Shown here one piece after another: positions 45,903-57,843 of a stretch of DNA of 64,000 bases. A program made the translations under genes and the position numbers. The stretch lies in NCBI RefSeq assembly GCF_001485495.1, contig NZ_BCNF01000058.1, positions 1 through 64,000 of the forward strand, given 5' to 3'. The notes under the pieces were generated by a model, which was given only the letters and a program-made list of their open reading frames with translations, searched no databases and had not been told where the DNA came from. How positions within the stretch are numbered: position 1 is the first letter of the stretch; every line of letters starts with the position of its first letter. This DNA is from Gordonia desulfuricans NBRC 100010 (GTDB lineage Bacteria; Actinomycetota; Actinomycetes; Mycobacteriales; Mycobacteriaceae).

Positions 45903-46904
45903 TCAGGAGTTGCCGTTCAACGATCCCTTGATGTCGTTGAGCACCAGCCATGCCGCGGCGAGCCCGTCGCCGCCGTACCAGACCTCGTCGTCCACCGACA
46001 GCACGCGCTTCCAGGTGGGTGCGCCCATGTCCAGCCAGCGGTCGCTGAGCAGCACCTGTTTGCCGTGTTCGAGTCCGCCCTCGCCCTCGAAGCTCACATA
46101 GATGAGGTCGGCGTCGGCGTCGGTGAAGTCGGCGTCGGTGACGGTGAAGCCCTCCGCGCCACGCTGGGATGCCGGACGCTGCACCCCGACCTGCGCCAGG
46201 ATCTGGCCGGCGAAGCTGCCGGTACCGGCGATCTTCTCGGCGTCGGCGGTGAAGCGCACCAGCGACACCTGGGTGTGCGCGGCATGCATCCGGCGACCGG
46301 TCTTGGTGGCCTCGGTGTCGAACTCGCCCAGCAGCCGCCTGGCCTCGTCGGACCGGCCGACGGCGTCGGCGACCGACTGGAACCGGGACCGCCAGTCGCC
46401 GGCCGGGATGGTCACCGACCGGGTGCCGGTGAACGCACCGGCGGATCCGGCGGTCTGCGCGGTGGTCAGCACCAGATCGGGTGCTGCCGAGCGCACCGCC
46501 GCGGCGTCGGGGGAGGTGCCGATCGTGGGCACCGCCGTCAGCTGCGGCCCGAGATAGGCCGGGATCGACCCGGGTGCGGCGGTCACCGCGGTGACCCGCG
46601 GGCCCAGGCCGAGCGCGCACAGGTCGTCGAGCAGTGCCGGATCGGTGACGACGATCCGGGCGGCATCGGCGCGGGCATCGTCCACCGCGGTCGGTGCCAG
46701 GCACGTGCGCGCGTAGTCACGGTCGGCGGAGACGATGTTGACCTCGGCCACCCGGGTGGTGGAGGTGGAGATGGTCTTGCCGTCCGGGGTGGTCAGCGCG
46801 GTCTGCTCGTCGGAGCATCCGCTCAGCGCCAGCGCAACGGCGCATGCCGCCCCCGCGGTCACGAGCACCACACGTCCGCGACCTGTCCTGTCGCCGCGTC
46901 GCAT
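45903..46904 (-). CDS. fecB: Periplasmic iron-siderophore-type binding lipoprotein FecB
   Basis: This 333-residue lipoprotein has an N-terminal signal (RGRVVLVTAGAACAVALALS) ending in the lipobox LSGC. A class III solute-binding fold follows: RIVVTDPALLDDLCALGLGP, YLGPQLTAVPTIG, DLVLTTAQTAG, then VSLVRFTADAEKIAGTGSFA and DLIYVSFEGEG. It stands next to ctaD and serB2 as Rv3044 (fecB) does. No permease or ATPase gene adjoins it, so it may serve a transporter encoded elsewhere or have the cell-envelope role proposed for mycobacterial FecB. A GTG at 46940 would add 12 residues before the same signal peptide; 46904 is preferred. Confidence 0.87.
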   Translation of the reverse strand: MRRGDRTGRGRVVLVTAGAACAVALALSGCSDEQTALTTPDGKTISTSTTRVAEVNIVSADRDYARTCLAPTAVDDARADAARIVVTDPALLDDLCALGLGPRVTAVTAAPGSIPAYLGPQLTAVPTIGTSPDAAAVRSAAPDLVLTTAQTAGSAGAFTGTRSVTIPAGDWRSRFQSVADAVGRSDEARRLLGEFDTEATKTGRRMHAAHTQVSLVRFTADAEKIAGTGSFAGQILAQVGVQRPASQRGAEGFTVTDADFTDADADLIYVSFEGEGGLEHGKQVLLSDRWLDMGAPTWKRVLSVDDEVWYGGDGLAAAWLVLNDIKGSLNGNS

Positions 46905-47225
46905 GCCCGTCGCACCCTGCTTCTCGCCACCGTCCTGCACGTGGACAACCTAGCAGGGGAGCCGTCGGTGACCGTGGTGCCTCGGCGTGACGGTGCGATG
47001 CGTCCTCCGGGAGCACCCGACAGGCCGTTCCGGCACGGCGTGGCGCACCCGGGCACCGGCCCTGACCTGGCCTGACGAGGTGCACGGAAAATTGAGTACG
47101 ACAGATCGTAGGACCCGTTCGGCCGGGGCGGGGGGAAGGGTTTAGGATCGGTAACCAGCGCTCGGTTGTTTCATGTGCCGACCCGGGAATAGGCGTCCCG
47201 ATCCGGTCGGGCAAGAGGAGGATCT
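46905..47225. promoter_or_regulatory. Divergent region between fecB and ctaD
   Basis: About 320 bp with no supported gene. A possible -10 box for ctaD is TAGGAT (47143-47148), and GAGGAGG (47214-47220) is the ctaD ribosome binding site. No clear inverted repeat or iron box is visible near the fecB start. Confidence 0.45.
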
Positions 47226-48977
47226 GTGACTGCGGTAGACCAGCCAGCCACGCAAGTGGCACCAGTGCGACCATTCCCGGAGCGCTATCAGCCCAAGGGA
47301 TCGTTCATCTACAAGCTGATCACCACGACCGATCACAAGCTGATCGGCATGATGTACATCGTCGCGTGCTTCGCGTTCTTCTTGATCGGTGGCCTGATGG
47401 CGCTGCTGATGCGCGCCGAGCTCGCCCATCCGGGAATGCAGTTCCTGTCGACGGAGCAGTTCAACCAGCTGTTCACCATGCACGGCACGGTGATGCTGCT
47501 GATGTATGCGACCCCGATCGTGATCGGCTTCGCCAACTTCGTCCTGCCGCTGCAGATCGGTGCACCGGACGTGGCGTTCCCGCGCCTCAACGCCTTCGGC
47601 TTCTGGCTGTTCGTGTTCGGTTCGACCGTCGCCCTGGCCGGCTTCATCACCCCCGGTGGCGCCGCCGACTTCGGCTGGACCGCCTACACCCCGCTGACCG
47701 ACGCGATCCACTCGCCCGGCGTCGGCGGTGACCTCTGGATCATGGGCCTCGGCGTCTCGGGCCTCGGCACCATCCTCGGTGGCGTCAACATGGTCACCAC
47801 CGTGGTCTGCCTGCGTGCGCCCGGTATGACGATGTTCCGCATGCCGATCTTCACCTGGAACATCCTGGTGACCACCGTGCTGATCCTGCTGATCTTCCCG
47901 CTGCTGACCGCGGCGCTGCTCGGCCTCGAGGTCGACCGTCAGTTCGGTGCACACCTCTACGACCCGGCCAACGGTGGCGTCATCCTCTGGCAGCACCTGT
48001 TCTGGTTCTTCGGTCACCCCGAGGTGTACGTCATCGCGCTGCCGTTCTTCGGCATCGTCTCGGAGATCTTCCCGGTCTTCGCACGCAAGCCGATCTTCGG
48101 TTACTCCGGTCTGGTCTACGCGACCCTGGCGATCGCCGCCCTGTCGGTGGCCGTGTGGGCGCACCACATGTACGTGACCGGTGCCGTTCTGCTCCCGTTC
48201 TTCTCCTTCATGACCTTCTTGATCGCGGTCCCGACCGGTGTGAAGTTCTTCAACTGGATCGGAACGATGTGGAGAGGTCATATGACGTTCGAGACACCGA
48301 TGCTGTTCTCGGTGGGCTTCATCGTCACCTTCCTGTTCGGTGGTCTGACCGGTGTCCTGCTCGCCAGCCCGCCGCTGGACTTCCACCTGTCCGACAGCTA
48401 CTTCGTCGTCGCCCACTTCCACTACGTGCTCTTCGGCACCATCGTGTTCGCGACCTACGCTGGCGTGTACTTCTGGTTCCCCAAGATGACCGGACGCATG
48501 CTCGACGAGCGCCTCGGCAAGTGGCACTTCTGGCTGACCTTCATCGGCTTCCACACCACCTTCCTGGTGCAGCACTGGCTGGGTAACGAGGGTATGCCGC
48601 GTCGGTACGCCGACTACCTGCCGTCGGACGGGTTCACCACGCTGAACATCGTGTCCACGACCGGTGCGTTCATCCTCGGCCTGTCGACCCTGCCGTTCCT
48701 GTGGAACGTCTTCAAGAGCTACCGCTACGGCGAGGTCGTGACCGTCGACGATCCGTGGGGCTTCGGCAACTCGCTCGAGTGGGCCACCAGCTGCCCGCCG
48801 CCGCGCCACAACTTCACCGAGCTGCCCCGAATCCGTTCGGAGCGTCCGGCGTTCGAGTTGCACTATCCGCACATGATCGATCGGATGCGTGCCGAAGCAC
48901 ACGTGGGTCCAGGCCACAACGGTGGTGACCACGCACCGGTCGCGGCCGGTGCGGGCCGTCACGAGGCAGACGCCTGA
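47226..48977 (+). CDS. ctaD: Cytochrome c oxidase subunit I CtaD
   Basis: A 583-residue haem-copper oxidase subunit I of the aa3 type, with about 12 membrane helices, which reduces oxygen to water at haem a3-CuB in the cytoplasmic membrane. Ligand motifs are [14 protein letters not shown] (haem a His), [17 protein letters not shown] (CuB His and cross-linked Tyr), [13 protein letters not shown] (two CuB His) and [12 protein letters not shown] (haem a3 and a His). The C terminus adds a soluble acidic/His tail. The GTG start has GAGGAGG 5 nt upstream. It matches Rv3043c; serB2 follows after about 15 nt, as in mycobacteria. The other ctaCEF genes are not in the window. Confidence 0.96.
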   Translation: MTAVDQPATQVAPVRPFPERYQPKGSFIYKLITTTDHKLIGMMYIVACFAFFLIGGLMALLMRAELAHPGMQFLSTEQFNQLFTMHGTVMLLMYATPIVIGFANFVLPLQIGAPDVAFPRLNAFGFWLFVFGSTVALAGFITPGGAADFGWTAYTPLTDAIHSPGVGGDLWIMGLGVSGLGTILGGVNMVTTVVCLRAPGMTMFRMPIFTWNILVTTVLILLIFPLLTAALLGLEVDRQFGAHLYDPANGGVILWQHLFWFFGHPEVYVIALPFFGIVSEIFPVFARKPIFGYSGLVYATLAIAALSVAVWAHHMYVTGAVLLPFFSFMTFLIAVPTGVKFFNWIGTMWRGHMTFETPMLFSVGFIVTFLFGGLTGVLLASPPLDFHLSDSYFVVAHFHYVLFGTIVFATYAGVYFWFPKMTGRMLDERLGKWHFWLTFIGFHTTFLVQHWLGNEGMPRRYADYLPSDGFTTLNIVSTTGAFILGLSTLPFLWNVFKSYRYGEVVTVDDPWGFGNSLEWATSCPPPRHNFTELPRIRSERPAFELHYPHMIDRMRAEAHVGPGHNGGDHAPVAAGAGRHEADA

Positions 48978-48988
48978 GTCGCGGCTGA

Positions 48989-51104
<2,116 letters not shown>

Positions 51105-51108
<4 letters not shown>

Positions 51109-51557
51109 GCTCACCAGCGGACCTGCCCGCATGGGCGCAGGGGATGGGGCTGACCGCCCATCCCGAGGGCGGCTGGTACCGGGAGACCTGGCGCAGCGAC
51201 ATCACCGTGCCCGCCGATGTACTGCCCGGCTACGGGGCGTCACGGGCTGCCGGTACCGCGATCCTGTTCCTCCTGTTGCCCGGCGAGGAATCGGCGTGGC
51301 ACACCGTGCGCGGCGCCGAACTGTGGCTGCATCATCGCGGCGCTCCGGTCGAACTCGATCTCGGCGGTGACGCGGACACGCCGTCGTCGACGCCGCAGAC
51401 CGTACAGGTGGGCCCGCTCGTCGAGGCGGGACAGCAGCCCCAGGCACTCGTCCCGCCCGGCAACTGGCAGCGCGCCCGGTGCGGCGGCGACGAGGCCTCG
51501 CTGGTCAGCTGCATCGTGGTGCCGGGGTTCGACTTCGCCGACTTCCGGCTCGCCTGA
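51105..51557 (+). CDS. Cupin protein (DUF985 / RmlC-like)
   Basis: A 150-residue protein of the DUF985 cupin type. Characteristic segments: GLTAHPEGGWYRETWRSDIT, AGTAILFLLLPGEESAWHTV, GAELWLHHRGAPVELDL and a late VVPGFDFADFRLA. The His and Glu residues in ESAWHTV and LWLHHRG are in cupin barrel positions and may hold a metal. No substrate is known. It is the last gene of the ctaD-serB2-Pth2-cupin run by overlap, and convergent with the luciferase-like gene 25 bp downstream. Confidence 0.87.
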
Positions 51558-51582
51558 ACCGAATTCGCCTACGCCGCGGTCG

Positions 51583-52608
51583 TCAGCCCCTGACGGTGGA
51601 GGCCTCCGGCCGGGCGGTCGGTGCCGACGGCGCAGTCGCCGGCGCGAGATGCTCCAGCGTCCGCAGCCAGACATCACGATCCGGGGCGAGCGAAGCGACG
51701 ATCACCTCGTCGGCGTCGGCATGTCCGGCGAACCAGTCGAGGTAGTCGCGCACCTCGTCGGGGGTGCCCACCCCGCAGTAGGTCAGCATCTCCTCGATCT
51801 GGCGACCCTGCGGCATCGACAGCACCGCGTCGGCCTCCTCGTCGGTGAACGTGCGACCGTCGCGACCGAACAGTGCGGTGACCCGGGCACGTTTGGCCTG
51901 ATGTAGCTGTGCGCGTGCGACATCGGCGTCCTCGTCGACGATGACCCCGGCGCCGGCGATCACATACGGTTCGGCGAGCTGCTCGGACGGCTGGAACTTC
52001 TCCCGATAGATCGCGACCGCCTGCCCGAGTGCGGCCGGTGCGAAGTGCGAGGCGAATGCATAGGGCAGACCCAGTGCGGCCGCCAGCTGAGCACCGAACA
52101 GCGACGACCCGAGGATGTAGAGCGGGACGTCGGTGCCGCGCCCGGGGGTGGCGTCGACCCCGGTGACGCGGGTCGAGTCACCGAGGTATCCCTGCAGTTC
52201 CAGGACGTCGTTGGGGAAGCGGTCGGCCGAGGCGATGTCGCGGCGGAGGGCGGAAAAGGTCCGCTGGTCGCTGCCGGGTGCGCGGCCCAGACCCAGGTCG
52301 ATGCGGCCGGGATGCAGTTCGGCGAGGGTGCCGAACTGTTCGGCGATGGTGAGCGGTGCGTGGTTGGGCAGCATCACCCCGCCGGCGCCGAGCCGGATGC
52401 GGGAGGTGTGGGCGGCGACGTGGGCGATGAGCACCGCCGGTGCCGACGACGCGATGGTCGACATGTTGTGGTGCTCGGCGTACCAGATCCGGTGATAACC
52501 CCAGTCCTCGGCGCGCATCGCCATATCGGTGGACGCCGACAACGATTCGGCGACGGTCTGGGACCGGCCCACCTGGGCGAGGTCGAGGATCGACAGTGGA
52601 AAGGCCAT
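51583..52608 (-). CDS. Luciferase-like (LLM-class) flavin oxidoreductase
   Basis: A 341-residue flavin-dependent monooxygenase of the bacterial-luciferase superfamily, group 1. Signature parts: LSILDLAQVGRSQTVAESLS, GYHRIWYAEHHNM, LGAGGVMLPNHAPLTIAEQF, GRIDLGLGRAPGSD and LPYAFASHFAP. The start ATG at 52608 has GAGG 5 nt upstream; the ATG at 52629 lacks a site. It is convergent with the cupin gene and stands alone. It may use FMNH2 or F420H2; the F420 genes in this window make the latter possible, but nothing in the sequence decides it. Confidence 0.88.
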   Translation of the reverse strand: MAFPLSILDLAQVGRSQTVAESLSASTDMAMRAEDWGYHRIWYAEHHNMSTIASSAPAVLIAHVAAHTSRIRLGAGGVMLPNHAPLTIAEQFGTLAELHPGRIDLGLGRAPGSDQRTFSALRRDIASADRFPNDVLELQGYLGDSTRVTGVDATPGRGTDVPLYILGSSLFGAQLAAALGLPYAFASHFAPAALGQAVAIYREKFQPSEQLAEPYVIAGAGVIVDEDADVARAQLHQAKRARVTALFGRDGRTFTDEEADAVLSMPQGRQIEEMLTYCGVGTPDEVRDYLDWFAGHADADEVIVASLAPDRDVWLRTLEHLAPATAPSAPTARPEASTVRG

Positions 52609-52813
52609 GTAGTCCTCAAGGCCGGTCATGGCGCCGATATTCCGCGGCGACCGGTCGGTGATCTATCGCACGCCGCGCGAGACGCTGTCGAAGCCGTTGT
52701 CGGCGTGGTCGTTTGGCAGCCTTGCCGTTTGACATGATGAACTCTGTCGTGACCGGGGGCGGTTGCCGTGTCCCGGTACCCCGGACCGCTGCCGGTAGGG
52801 CACGATAGATCGC

Positions 52814-53680
52814 GTGAGTGCCAGCGATTCCGTCCCCGCCGAAACCGACCGACCGACCTCCGATCCCGACCTGCTCGTCGACTTCCGTGAGGTCGCGCTG
52901 GTCCGGGGCGGCAACACCCTCGTCGGACCGATCGACTGGCAGGTCGAACTGGACGAGCGGTGGGTGATCATCGGGCCGAACGGTGCGGGCAAGACCTCGC
53001 TGTTGCGGATGGCCGCCGCAGAGGTGCACCCGTCCTCGGGTGTGGCCTTCGTGCTCAACGAGCAGCTCGGCCGGGTGGAGCTGCGGGAGCTGTCCACGCG
53101 CATCGGTGTGGCGAGTCCCGCGCTGGTCGACCGTATCCCCGACGACGAGATCGTCGCCGACGTGGTGATCTCGGCCGGGTACTCGGTGATCGGCCGCTGG
53201 CGTGAGACCTACGACGCGATGGACCGTGCGCAGGCACTGGAGTCGCTGGAGTCGATGGGTGCCGAACATCTGGCCGACCGTGCCTTCGGCACGTTGTCGG
53301 AGGGGGAACGCAAGCGCGTCGTCATCTCGCGTGCCCTGATGACCGATCCGGAGCTGTTGCTGCTCGACGAGCCGGCCGCAGGTCTCGATCTCGGTGGGCG
53401 TGAGGAACTGGTGGAGCGGCTGTCGGTGCTGGCAGCCGATCCCGACTCGCCGGCCATCGTGCTGATCACCCACCACGTGGAGGAGATCCCGGCCGGTTTC
53501 ACCCATGCGCTGTTGCTGTCGGAGGGCGGGGTGGTGGCGCAGGGGCTGCTCGGCAAGGTCCTGACGTCGAAGAACCTGTCCGAGGCGTTCCGGCAGCAGA
53601 TCACGCTCTCGAAGGTCGACGGCCGGTTCTTCGCACGCCGCAGTCGCCGTGCGGGCGGGCACCGGCGGGCCGCGGAGTAG
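52814..53680 (+). CDS. ABC transporter ATP-binding protein (Rv3041c type)
   Basis: A 288-residue ABC ATPase. Walker A is IIGPNGAGKTSLLRMAA, the signature is FGTLSEGERKRVVISRAL, Walker B is LLLLDEPAAGLD, and the switch His is in VLITHHVEEIPAGF. It resembles the ModF/YbbA-like single-domain ATPases and corresponds to Rv3041c, between serB2 and the NUDIX gene. No permease gene adjoins, so it may energise a transporter encoded elsewhere or act in a non-transport role. The tail is basic (RRSRRAGGHRR). Confidence 0.88.
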   Translation: MSASDSVPAETDRPTSDPDLLVDFREVALVRGGNTLVGPIDWQVELDERWVIIGPNGAGKTSLLRMAAAEVHPSSGVAFVLNEQLGRVELRELSTRIGVASPALVDRIPDDEIVADVVISAGYSVIGRWRETYDAMDRAQALESLESMGAEHLADRAFGTLSEGERKRVVISRALMTDPELLLLDEPAAGLDLGGREELVERLSVLAADPDSPAIVLITHHVEEIPAGFTHALLLSEGGVVAQGLLGKVLTSKNLSEAFRQQITLSKVDGRFFARRSRRAGGHRRAAE

Positions 53681-53795
53681 GCGCCCCGGTACGGTCCCGG
53701 TCGACCCCGGGTAACCGTGGTGGCACGCCCCGCCGATACTGTCGGTCTGTGCCCCGGGACACAGTCGGTCCCGAGGTGTCGGCAGGAGGTCCTTC

Positions 53796-54596
53796 ATGAG
53801 TGAACATCCGGCTCCGCTGCGCGATGCGGCGACCGTCGTCCTGGTCCGCGATTCCGGCAACGGGATCGAGGTGTTCTTGCAGCGCCGCGTCAAGCAGATG
53901 GCGTTCGCCGGTGGGATGACGGTGTTCCCGGGGGGCGGGGTCGATCCTCGCGACGCCGACGCCGACCTCGCCTGGACCGGCCCGGATCCCGCGTGGTGGG
54001 CCGAACAGTTCTCCACCACCACCGAGCTGGCGCAGGCGCTGGTGTGTGCCGCGGTGCGCGAGACCTTCGAGGAATGCGGTGTGCTGCTCGCGTCGTCGGG
54101 GGAGCGGTTCCCCGACCCGGCATCCCTGCGCGCCGAGCGGACCGCACTCGTCGACAAGAGCCTGTCGTTCGCGGAGTTCCTACGTGGACAAGGACTTTCG
54201 CTACGGGCCGATCTGCTGCGCCCGTTGTCGCACTGGATCACCCCGGTCAACGAGTCCCGGCGATACGACACCCGCTTCTTCCTCGCGCAGGTCCCGCCCG
54301 GGCAGGAACCCGACGGGGCGACCTCGGAGGCCGACGTGGCCCGGTGGGCGGGGGCGCAGGATGCGCTCGACGCGTGGTCGGCGGGACGGCATTTCCTGCT
54401 GCCGCCGACCTGGGCGCAGCTGACCGAGGTCGCCGGACATGCGACCGTCGAGGCGCTGATGGCCGTCGAGCACGACATCCATCCGATCCAGCCGGATGTG
54501 GGTTCGGGCGAGCGGCTGACCTCGCTCTCGTTCGAGCGGTCGGCCGACTACTTCGCCGGCATGGCCGACAACGTGCCCGAGGACCTGGGTCTCTGA
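53796..54596 (+). CDS. NUDIX hydrolase (Rv3040c type)
   Basis: A 266-residue NUDIX protein. AGGMTVFPGGGVDPRDAD opens the fold, and the catalytic helix is VCAAVRETFEECGVLLA (RExxEECG). Between them lies an insertion of about 35 residues compared with the classical box. The C-terminal part (LSHWITPVNESRRYDTRFFL) is typical of the group annotated as CoA-pyrophosphatase-like in actinobacteria. Start ATG at 53796, with GGAGG 6 nt upstream. Follows the ABC ATPase as in Rv3041c-Rv3040c. Substrate unknown. Confidence 0.88.
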   Translation: MSEHPAPLRDAATVVLVRDSGNGIEVFLQRRVKQMAFAGGMTVFPGGGVDPRDADADLAWTGPDPAWWAEQFSTTTELAQALVCAAVRETFEECGVLLASSGERFPDPASLRAERTALVDKSLSFAEFLRGQGLSLRADLLRPLSHWITPVNESRRYDTRFFLAQVPPGQEPDGATSEADVARWAGAQDALDAWSAGRHFLLPPTWAQLTEVAGHATVEALMAVEHDIHPIQPDVGSGERLTSLSFERSADYFAGMADNVPEDLGL

Positions 54597-54623
54597 CCTT
54601 CCCGCGCAGCGGTCGGGGCGGGG

Positions 54624-55622
54624 TCACCGATCGAGGTCGACGGTGTCGGGTTCTCCCGGATGCCGGTCGCCGGCGGTGAGGTCGTCGTTGTCGGCCCACT
54701 CCAGCAGGGTGTCGATGCGGTGGGCGACGTCGTCGATCTCGGCATGCAGGTCGCCGAGGTCGGCGAAGCGGGCGGGCATGGTCGCGATGGTGAAGTCGTC
54801 GGGTTCGATGTCGTCGATCTCGTCCCAGGTGATCGGTGCCGACACCGTGCCGCGGGGGTTGCCGCGTACCGAATAGGCCGCGGCCATGGTGTGGTCGCGG
54901 GTGTTCTGGTTGTAGTCGACGAACACCGCGGCCGGGTCGCGGTCCTTGCGCCACCAGGCGGTGGTGACGTCGTCGGGGGCGCGGCGTTCCACCTCGCGGG
55001 CGAACGCCAGGGCCGCCCGGCGGACCTCGGCGAACCCCCACTCCGGTGCGATCCGTACATAGATGTGCAGTCCGCGGCCACCGGAAGTCTTGGGGAAGCC
55101 GCGCACCCCCAGGTCGTCGAGCACCTCGTGGACCACCGACGCCACCCGGCGGATGCGGCGGAAGTCGCAGTCGGGCATGGGGTCGAGGTCGATGCGCCAT
55201 TCGTCGGGCGACTCCGGGTCGGCGCGTCGGGAGTTCCACGGATGGAACTCCACCGTCGACATCTGCACCGCCCAGATCACGCTGCCCAGCTCGGTGACGC
55301 ACAGTTCGTCGGCGGTCCGGCCGTAGCGCGGGAACCACAGCTCGGTGGTCTCCACCCAGTCCGGGGCGCCCGCCGGGATGCGTTTCTGGTGCACCTTCTT
55401 GCCGTCGACGCCCTTGGGGAAGCGATGCAGCATGCAGGGACGGTCGCGGAGTGCGCGGACGATGCCGTCGCCCACCGAGAGGTAGTAGTTCGCCAGGTCG
55501 AGTTTGGTCTCGCCGCGTTCGGAGAAGTACATGCGGTCGGGACTGGACAATCGGACCGTCCGCGCACCGGCCGTGAGCAGCACCGGATCGCCGGCGGACG
55601 AGGACTCCGGGGCCGGGCTCAT
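54624..55622 (-). CDS. LigD polymerase-domain-like protein
   Basis: A 332-residue stand-alone polymerase domain of the archaeo-eukaryotic primase superfamily, as in bacterial NHEJ LigD. Key segments: VRLSSPDRMYFSERGETKLD, PCMLHRFPKGVDGKKVHQKR, WRIDLDPMPDCDF (metal-binding Asp pair), PKTSGGRGLHIYVRI, and VDYNQNTRDHTMAAAYSVR with the third acidic residue. No ligase or nuclease domain is attached. It may fill DNA ends or gaps; the relation to Ku/LigD in this genome is unknown. Start ATG at 55622; a GTG 9 nt upstream is possible. It is divergent from echA17 by 96 bp and is an insertion relative to the Rv3040c-Rv3039c order. Confidence 0.88.
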   Translation of the reverse strand: MSPAPESSSAGDPVLLTAGARTVRLSSPDRMYFSERGETKLDLANYYLSVGDGIVRALRDRPCMLHRFPKGVDGKKVHQKRIPAGAPDWVETTELWFPRYGRTADELCVTELGSVIWAVQMSTVEFHPWNSRRADPESPDEWRIDLDPMPDCDFRRIRRVASVVHEVLDDLGVRGFPKTSGGRGLHIYVRIAPEWGFAEVRRAALAFAREVERRAPDDVTTAWWRKDRDPAAVFVDYNQNTRDHTMAAAYSVRGNPRGTVSAPITWDEIDDIEPDDFTIATMPARFADLGDLHAEIDDVAHRIDTLLEWADNDDLTAGDRHPGEPDTVDLDR

Positions 55623-55718
55623 GGGTGCCACTGTAGGCGCCGGGAGGGGGTCGTGGAGGGCGGTGACACCGACTTACCCGACAGTCACCCGCCCCGCCGG
55701 AGACGGTAGCCTTCCCTC

Positions 55719-56507
55719 ATGGCTGAGTTCGTCACCCTCGAGACTTCCGAAGATCATCCCGGTGTGGGCACCATCCTGCTCAACCGCCCGCCGATGAACG
55801 CACTGAACCGGCAGGTGCAGGACGAGCTGGCGGCCGCGGCGGCCGAGGCCACCGACCGTGACGACATCAAGGCCGTCGTCGTCTACGGCGGCCCCAAGGT
55901 GCTCGCCGCCGGCGCCGACATCAAAGAGATGAACGACATGACCTACGCGGAGATGTCGAAGGTGGCCGGTCGCCTGCAGCGCGCGCTCGGTTCGATCTCC
56001 GAGATCCCCAAGCCGACCGTTGCCGCGATCACCGGGTACGCGCTCGGCGGCGGCCTCGAGGTGGTCCTCGGTGCCGATCGCCGGATCGCCGGTGACAATG
56101 CGAAACTCGGTGTGCCCGAAGCGCTGCTCGGCGTGATCCCCGGTGGTGGCGGTACCCAGCGGCTGGCCCGTCTGGTCGGGCCGTCCAAGGCCAAGGACAT
56201 GATCTTCACCGGCCGCTTCGTCGGTGCCGCGGAGGCCCTCGAGATCGGTCTGGTCGACGAGGTCGTCGCCCCCGACGAGGTGTACAACGCCGCACTCACG
56301 TGGGCCGGACAGTTCCGGAACGCCGCCTCGGTGGCGCTGGCCGCGGCCAAGAAGGCCGTCGACCAGGGTCTCGGGGTCGACCTCGACACCGGTCTGAAGA
56401 TCGAGGAGCAGCTGTTCGCGGCGCTGTTCGCCACCGACGACCGGGCGATCGGGATGAAGTCGTTCATCGAGAACGGACCGGGCAAGGCCGTCTTCACCGG
56501 ACGCTGA
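55719..56507 (+). CDS. echA17: Enoyl-CoA hydratase EchA17
   Basis: A 262-residue crotonase that hydrates trans-2-enoyl-CoA in beta-oxidation. Oxyanion-hole segments AAGADIKEMNDMTYAEM and ITGYALGGGLEVVLGADRRI are present, and the catalytic Glu is in LGVPEALLGVIPGGGGTQRL. The tail has ENGPGKAVFTGR. It is the Rv3039c counterpart and precedes the methyltransferase gene in the same order as in mycobacteria (148 bp gap). Chain-length preference cannot be read here. Confidence 0.92.
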   Translation: MAEFVTLETSEDHPGVGTILLNRPPMNALNRQVQDELAAAAAEATDRDDIKAVVVYGGPKVLAAGADIKEMNDMTYAEMSKVAGRLQRALGSISEIPKPTVAAITGYALGGGLEVVLGADRRIAGDNAKLGVPEALLGVIPGGGGTQRLARLVGPSKAKDMIFTGRFVGAAEALEIGLVDEVVAPDEVYNAALTWAGQFRNAASVALAAAKKAVDQGLGVDLDTGLKIEEQLFAALFATDDRAIGMKSFIENGPGKAVFTGR

Positions 56508-56655
56508 TCGCGACCGGGAGATTCGGGACGGATCGGCCCGTGGGGCACGGACAACCGGTAGGTTCGTTCCGAGCGCGGGGCCGAGACGGCGCCGGGGCCG
56601 GGGAGGGCCCCACTGACGCAAACGCCGTGACACGGCCAGAGAGGAACACCAGACG

Positions 56656-57645
56656 ATGACGACGACCGAGAACGAGTCGGCCGGGACACCGATCGACGAT
56701 CCGGCACCCAATCCGCACGCCACCGAGGAGCAGGTGCAGGCGGCGCTGAAGGACACCAAGCTCGCGCAGGTGCTCTACCACGACTGGGAGGCCGAGACCT
56801 ACGACGAGAAGTGGTCGATCAGCTTCGACGAGCGCTGCATCGACTACGCCCGCGGCCGGTTCGACGCCGTGGCCGCCGACGTCGAGCTGCCGTACGAGCG
56901 GGCCATGGAACTCGGGTGTGGCACCGGGTTCTTCCTGCTCAACCTGATGCAGTCGGGGGTGGCGAAGAAGGGGTCGGTCACCGATCTCTCGCCGGGCATG
57001 GTCAAGGTGGCCCTGCGCAACGCGGAGAACCTCGGCCTCGACGCCGACGGCCGGGTGGCCGACGCCGAGAAGATCCCTTACGACGACAACACCTTCGATC
57101 TGGTGGTGGGCCATGCCGTGCTGCACCACATCCCGGATGTGGAGCAGTCGCTGCGCGAGGTGCTGCGCGTGCTCAAGCCCGGTGGTCGCTTCGTGTTCGC
57201 CGGTGAGCCGTCGACGATCGGTGACTTCTACGCCCGGTGGATGAGCCGCGCCACCTGGTATCTGACGACCAACATCACGAAGTTCGGTCCGCTCAAGGGG
57301 TGGCGCCGCCCGCAGGAGGAGCTCGACGAGTCCTCGCGTGCCGCCGCTCTCGAGGCCGTCGTCGACATCCACACCTTCGATCCCGACGAGCTCGCCGGAA
57401 TCGCGCGCTCGGCGGGTGCGGCCGAGGTGTCCACTGCCACCGAGGAACTCGCCGCGGCGATGCTCGGCTGGCCGGTCCGTACCTTCGAGGCCGCGGTGCC
57501 GCCGCAGAAGCTGGGTTGGGGCTGGGCCGGATTCGCCTTCGGTGGGTGGAAGCGGATGACCTGGCTCGACGAGAACGTGCTGCGCAAGGTCGTGCCGCCC
57601 AAGTTCTTCTACAACGTCGTGGTCACGGGCACCAAGCCCGAGTAG
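56656..57645 (+). CDS. Class I SAM-dependent methyltransferase (Rv3038c type)
   Basis: A 329-residue methyltransferase. The SAM motif is AMELGCGTGFFLLNLMQSG (about residues 83-101), with VTDLSPGMVKVALRNAENLG, VADAEKIPYDDNTFDLVVGH and a VLKPGGRFVFAGEP loop, the layout of ubiquinone/menaquinone-type small-molecule methyltransferases. The N-terminal extension (residues 1-50) is acidic. Orthologous to Rv3038c by position after echA17. Substrate not known. Transcription probably ends at the hairpin at 57681. Confidence 0.88.
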   Translation: MTTTENESAGTPIDDPAPNPHATEEQVQAALKDTKLAQVLYHDWEAETYDEKWSISFDERCIDYARGRFDAVAADVELPYERAMELGCGTGFFLLNLMQSGVAKKGSVTDLSPGMVKVALRNAENLGLDADGRVADAEKIPYDDNTFDLVVGHAVLHHIPDVEQSLREVLRVLKPGGRFVFAGEPSTIGDFYARWMSRATWYLTTNITKFGPLKGWRRPQEELDESSRAAALEAVVDIHTFDPDELAGIARSAGAAEVSTATEELAAAMLGWPVRTFEAAVPPQKLGWGWAGFAFGGWKRMTWLDENVLRKVVPPKFFYNVVVTGTKPE

Positions 57646-57680
57646 CCGATCGGCGCACCGAGAGTGCGCCTGGGCCAACA

Positions 57681-57718
57681 GAACTGCCCACCGCCGGAAG
57701 TCCGGTGGTGGGCAGTTC
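57681..57718. terminator. 18-bp-stem terminator (copy 1)
   Basis: 57681-57698 and 57701-57718 form an 18-bp stem with one G/T position and a 2-nt loop, 36 nt after the methyltransferase stop. The left arm GAACTGCCCACCGCCGG is repeated in copy 2. Confidence 0.75.
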
Positions 57719-57792
57719 GGTATGCGGTATGCGGTCGGCGGTGGAGGTCTCCGGCAGGTTCGTCGCGGGTGGACCCGACTCGACCGACAGAA

Positions 57793-57823
57793 CTGCCCAC
57801 CGCCGGCGATCGGCGATGGGCAG
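57793..57823. terminator. Terminator-like hairpin (copy 2)
   Basis: CTGCCCACCGCCG (57793-57805) pairs with CGGCGATGGGCAG (57811-57823) with one mismatch. It is 21 nt beyond the stop of the small secreted protein on the minus strand. It shares ACAGAACTGCCCACCGCCGG with copy 1 (57678-57697 and 57787-57806), so the two convergent genes use related terminators. Confidence 0.65.
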
Positions 57824-57843
57824 CCCTTCGCAGTGGAGGTCGG

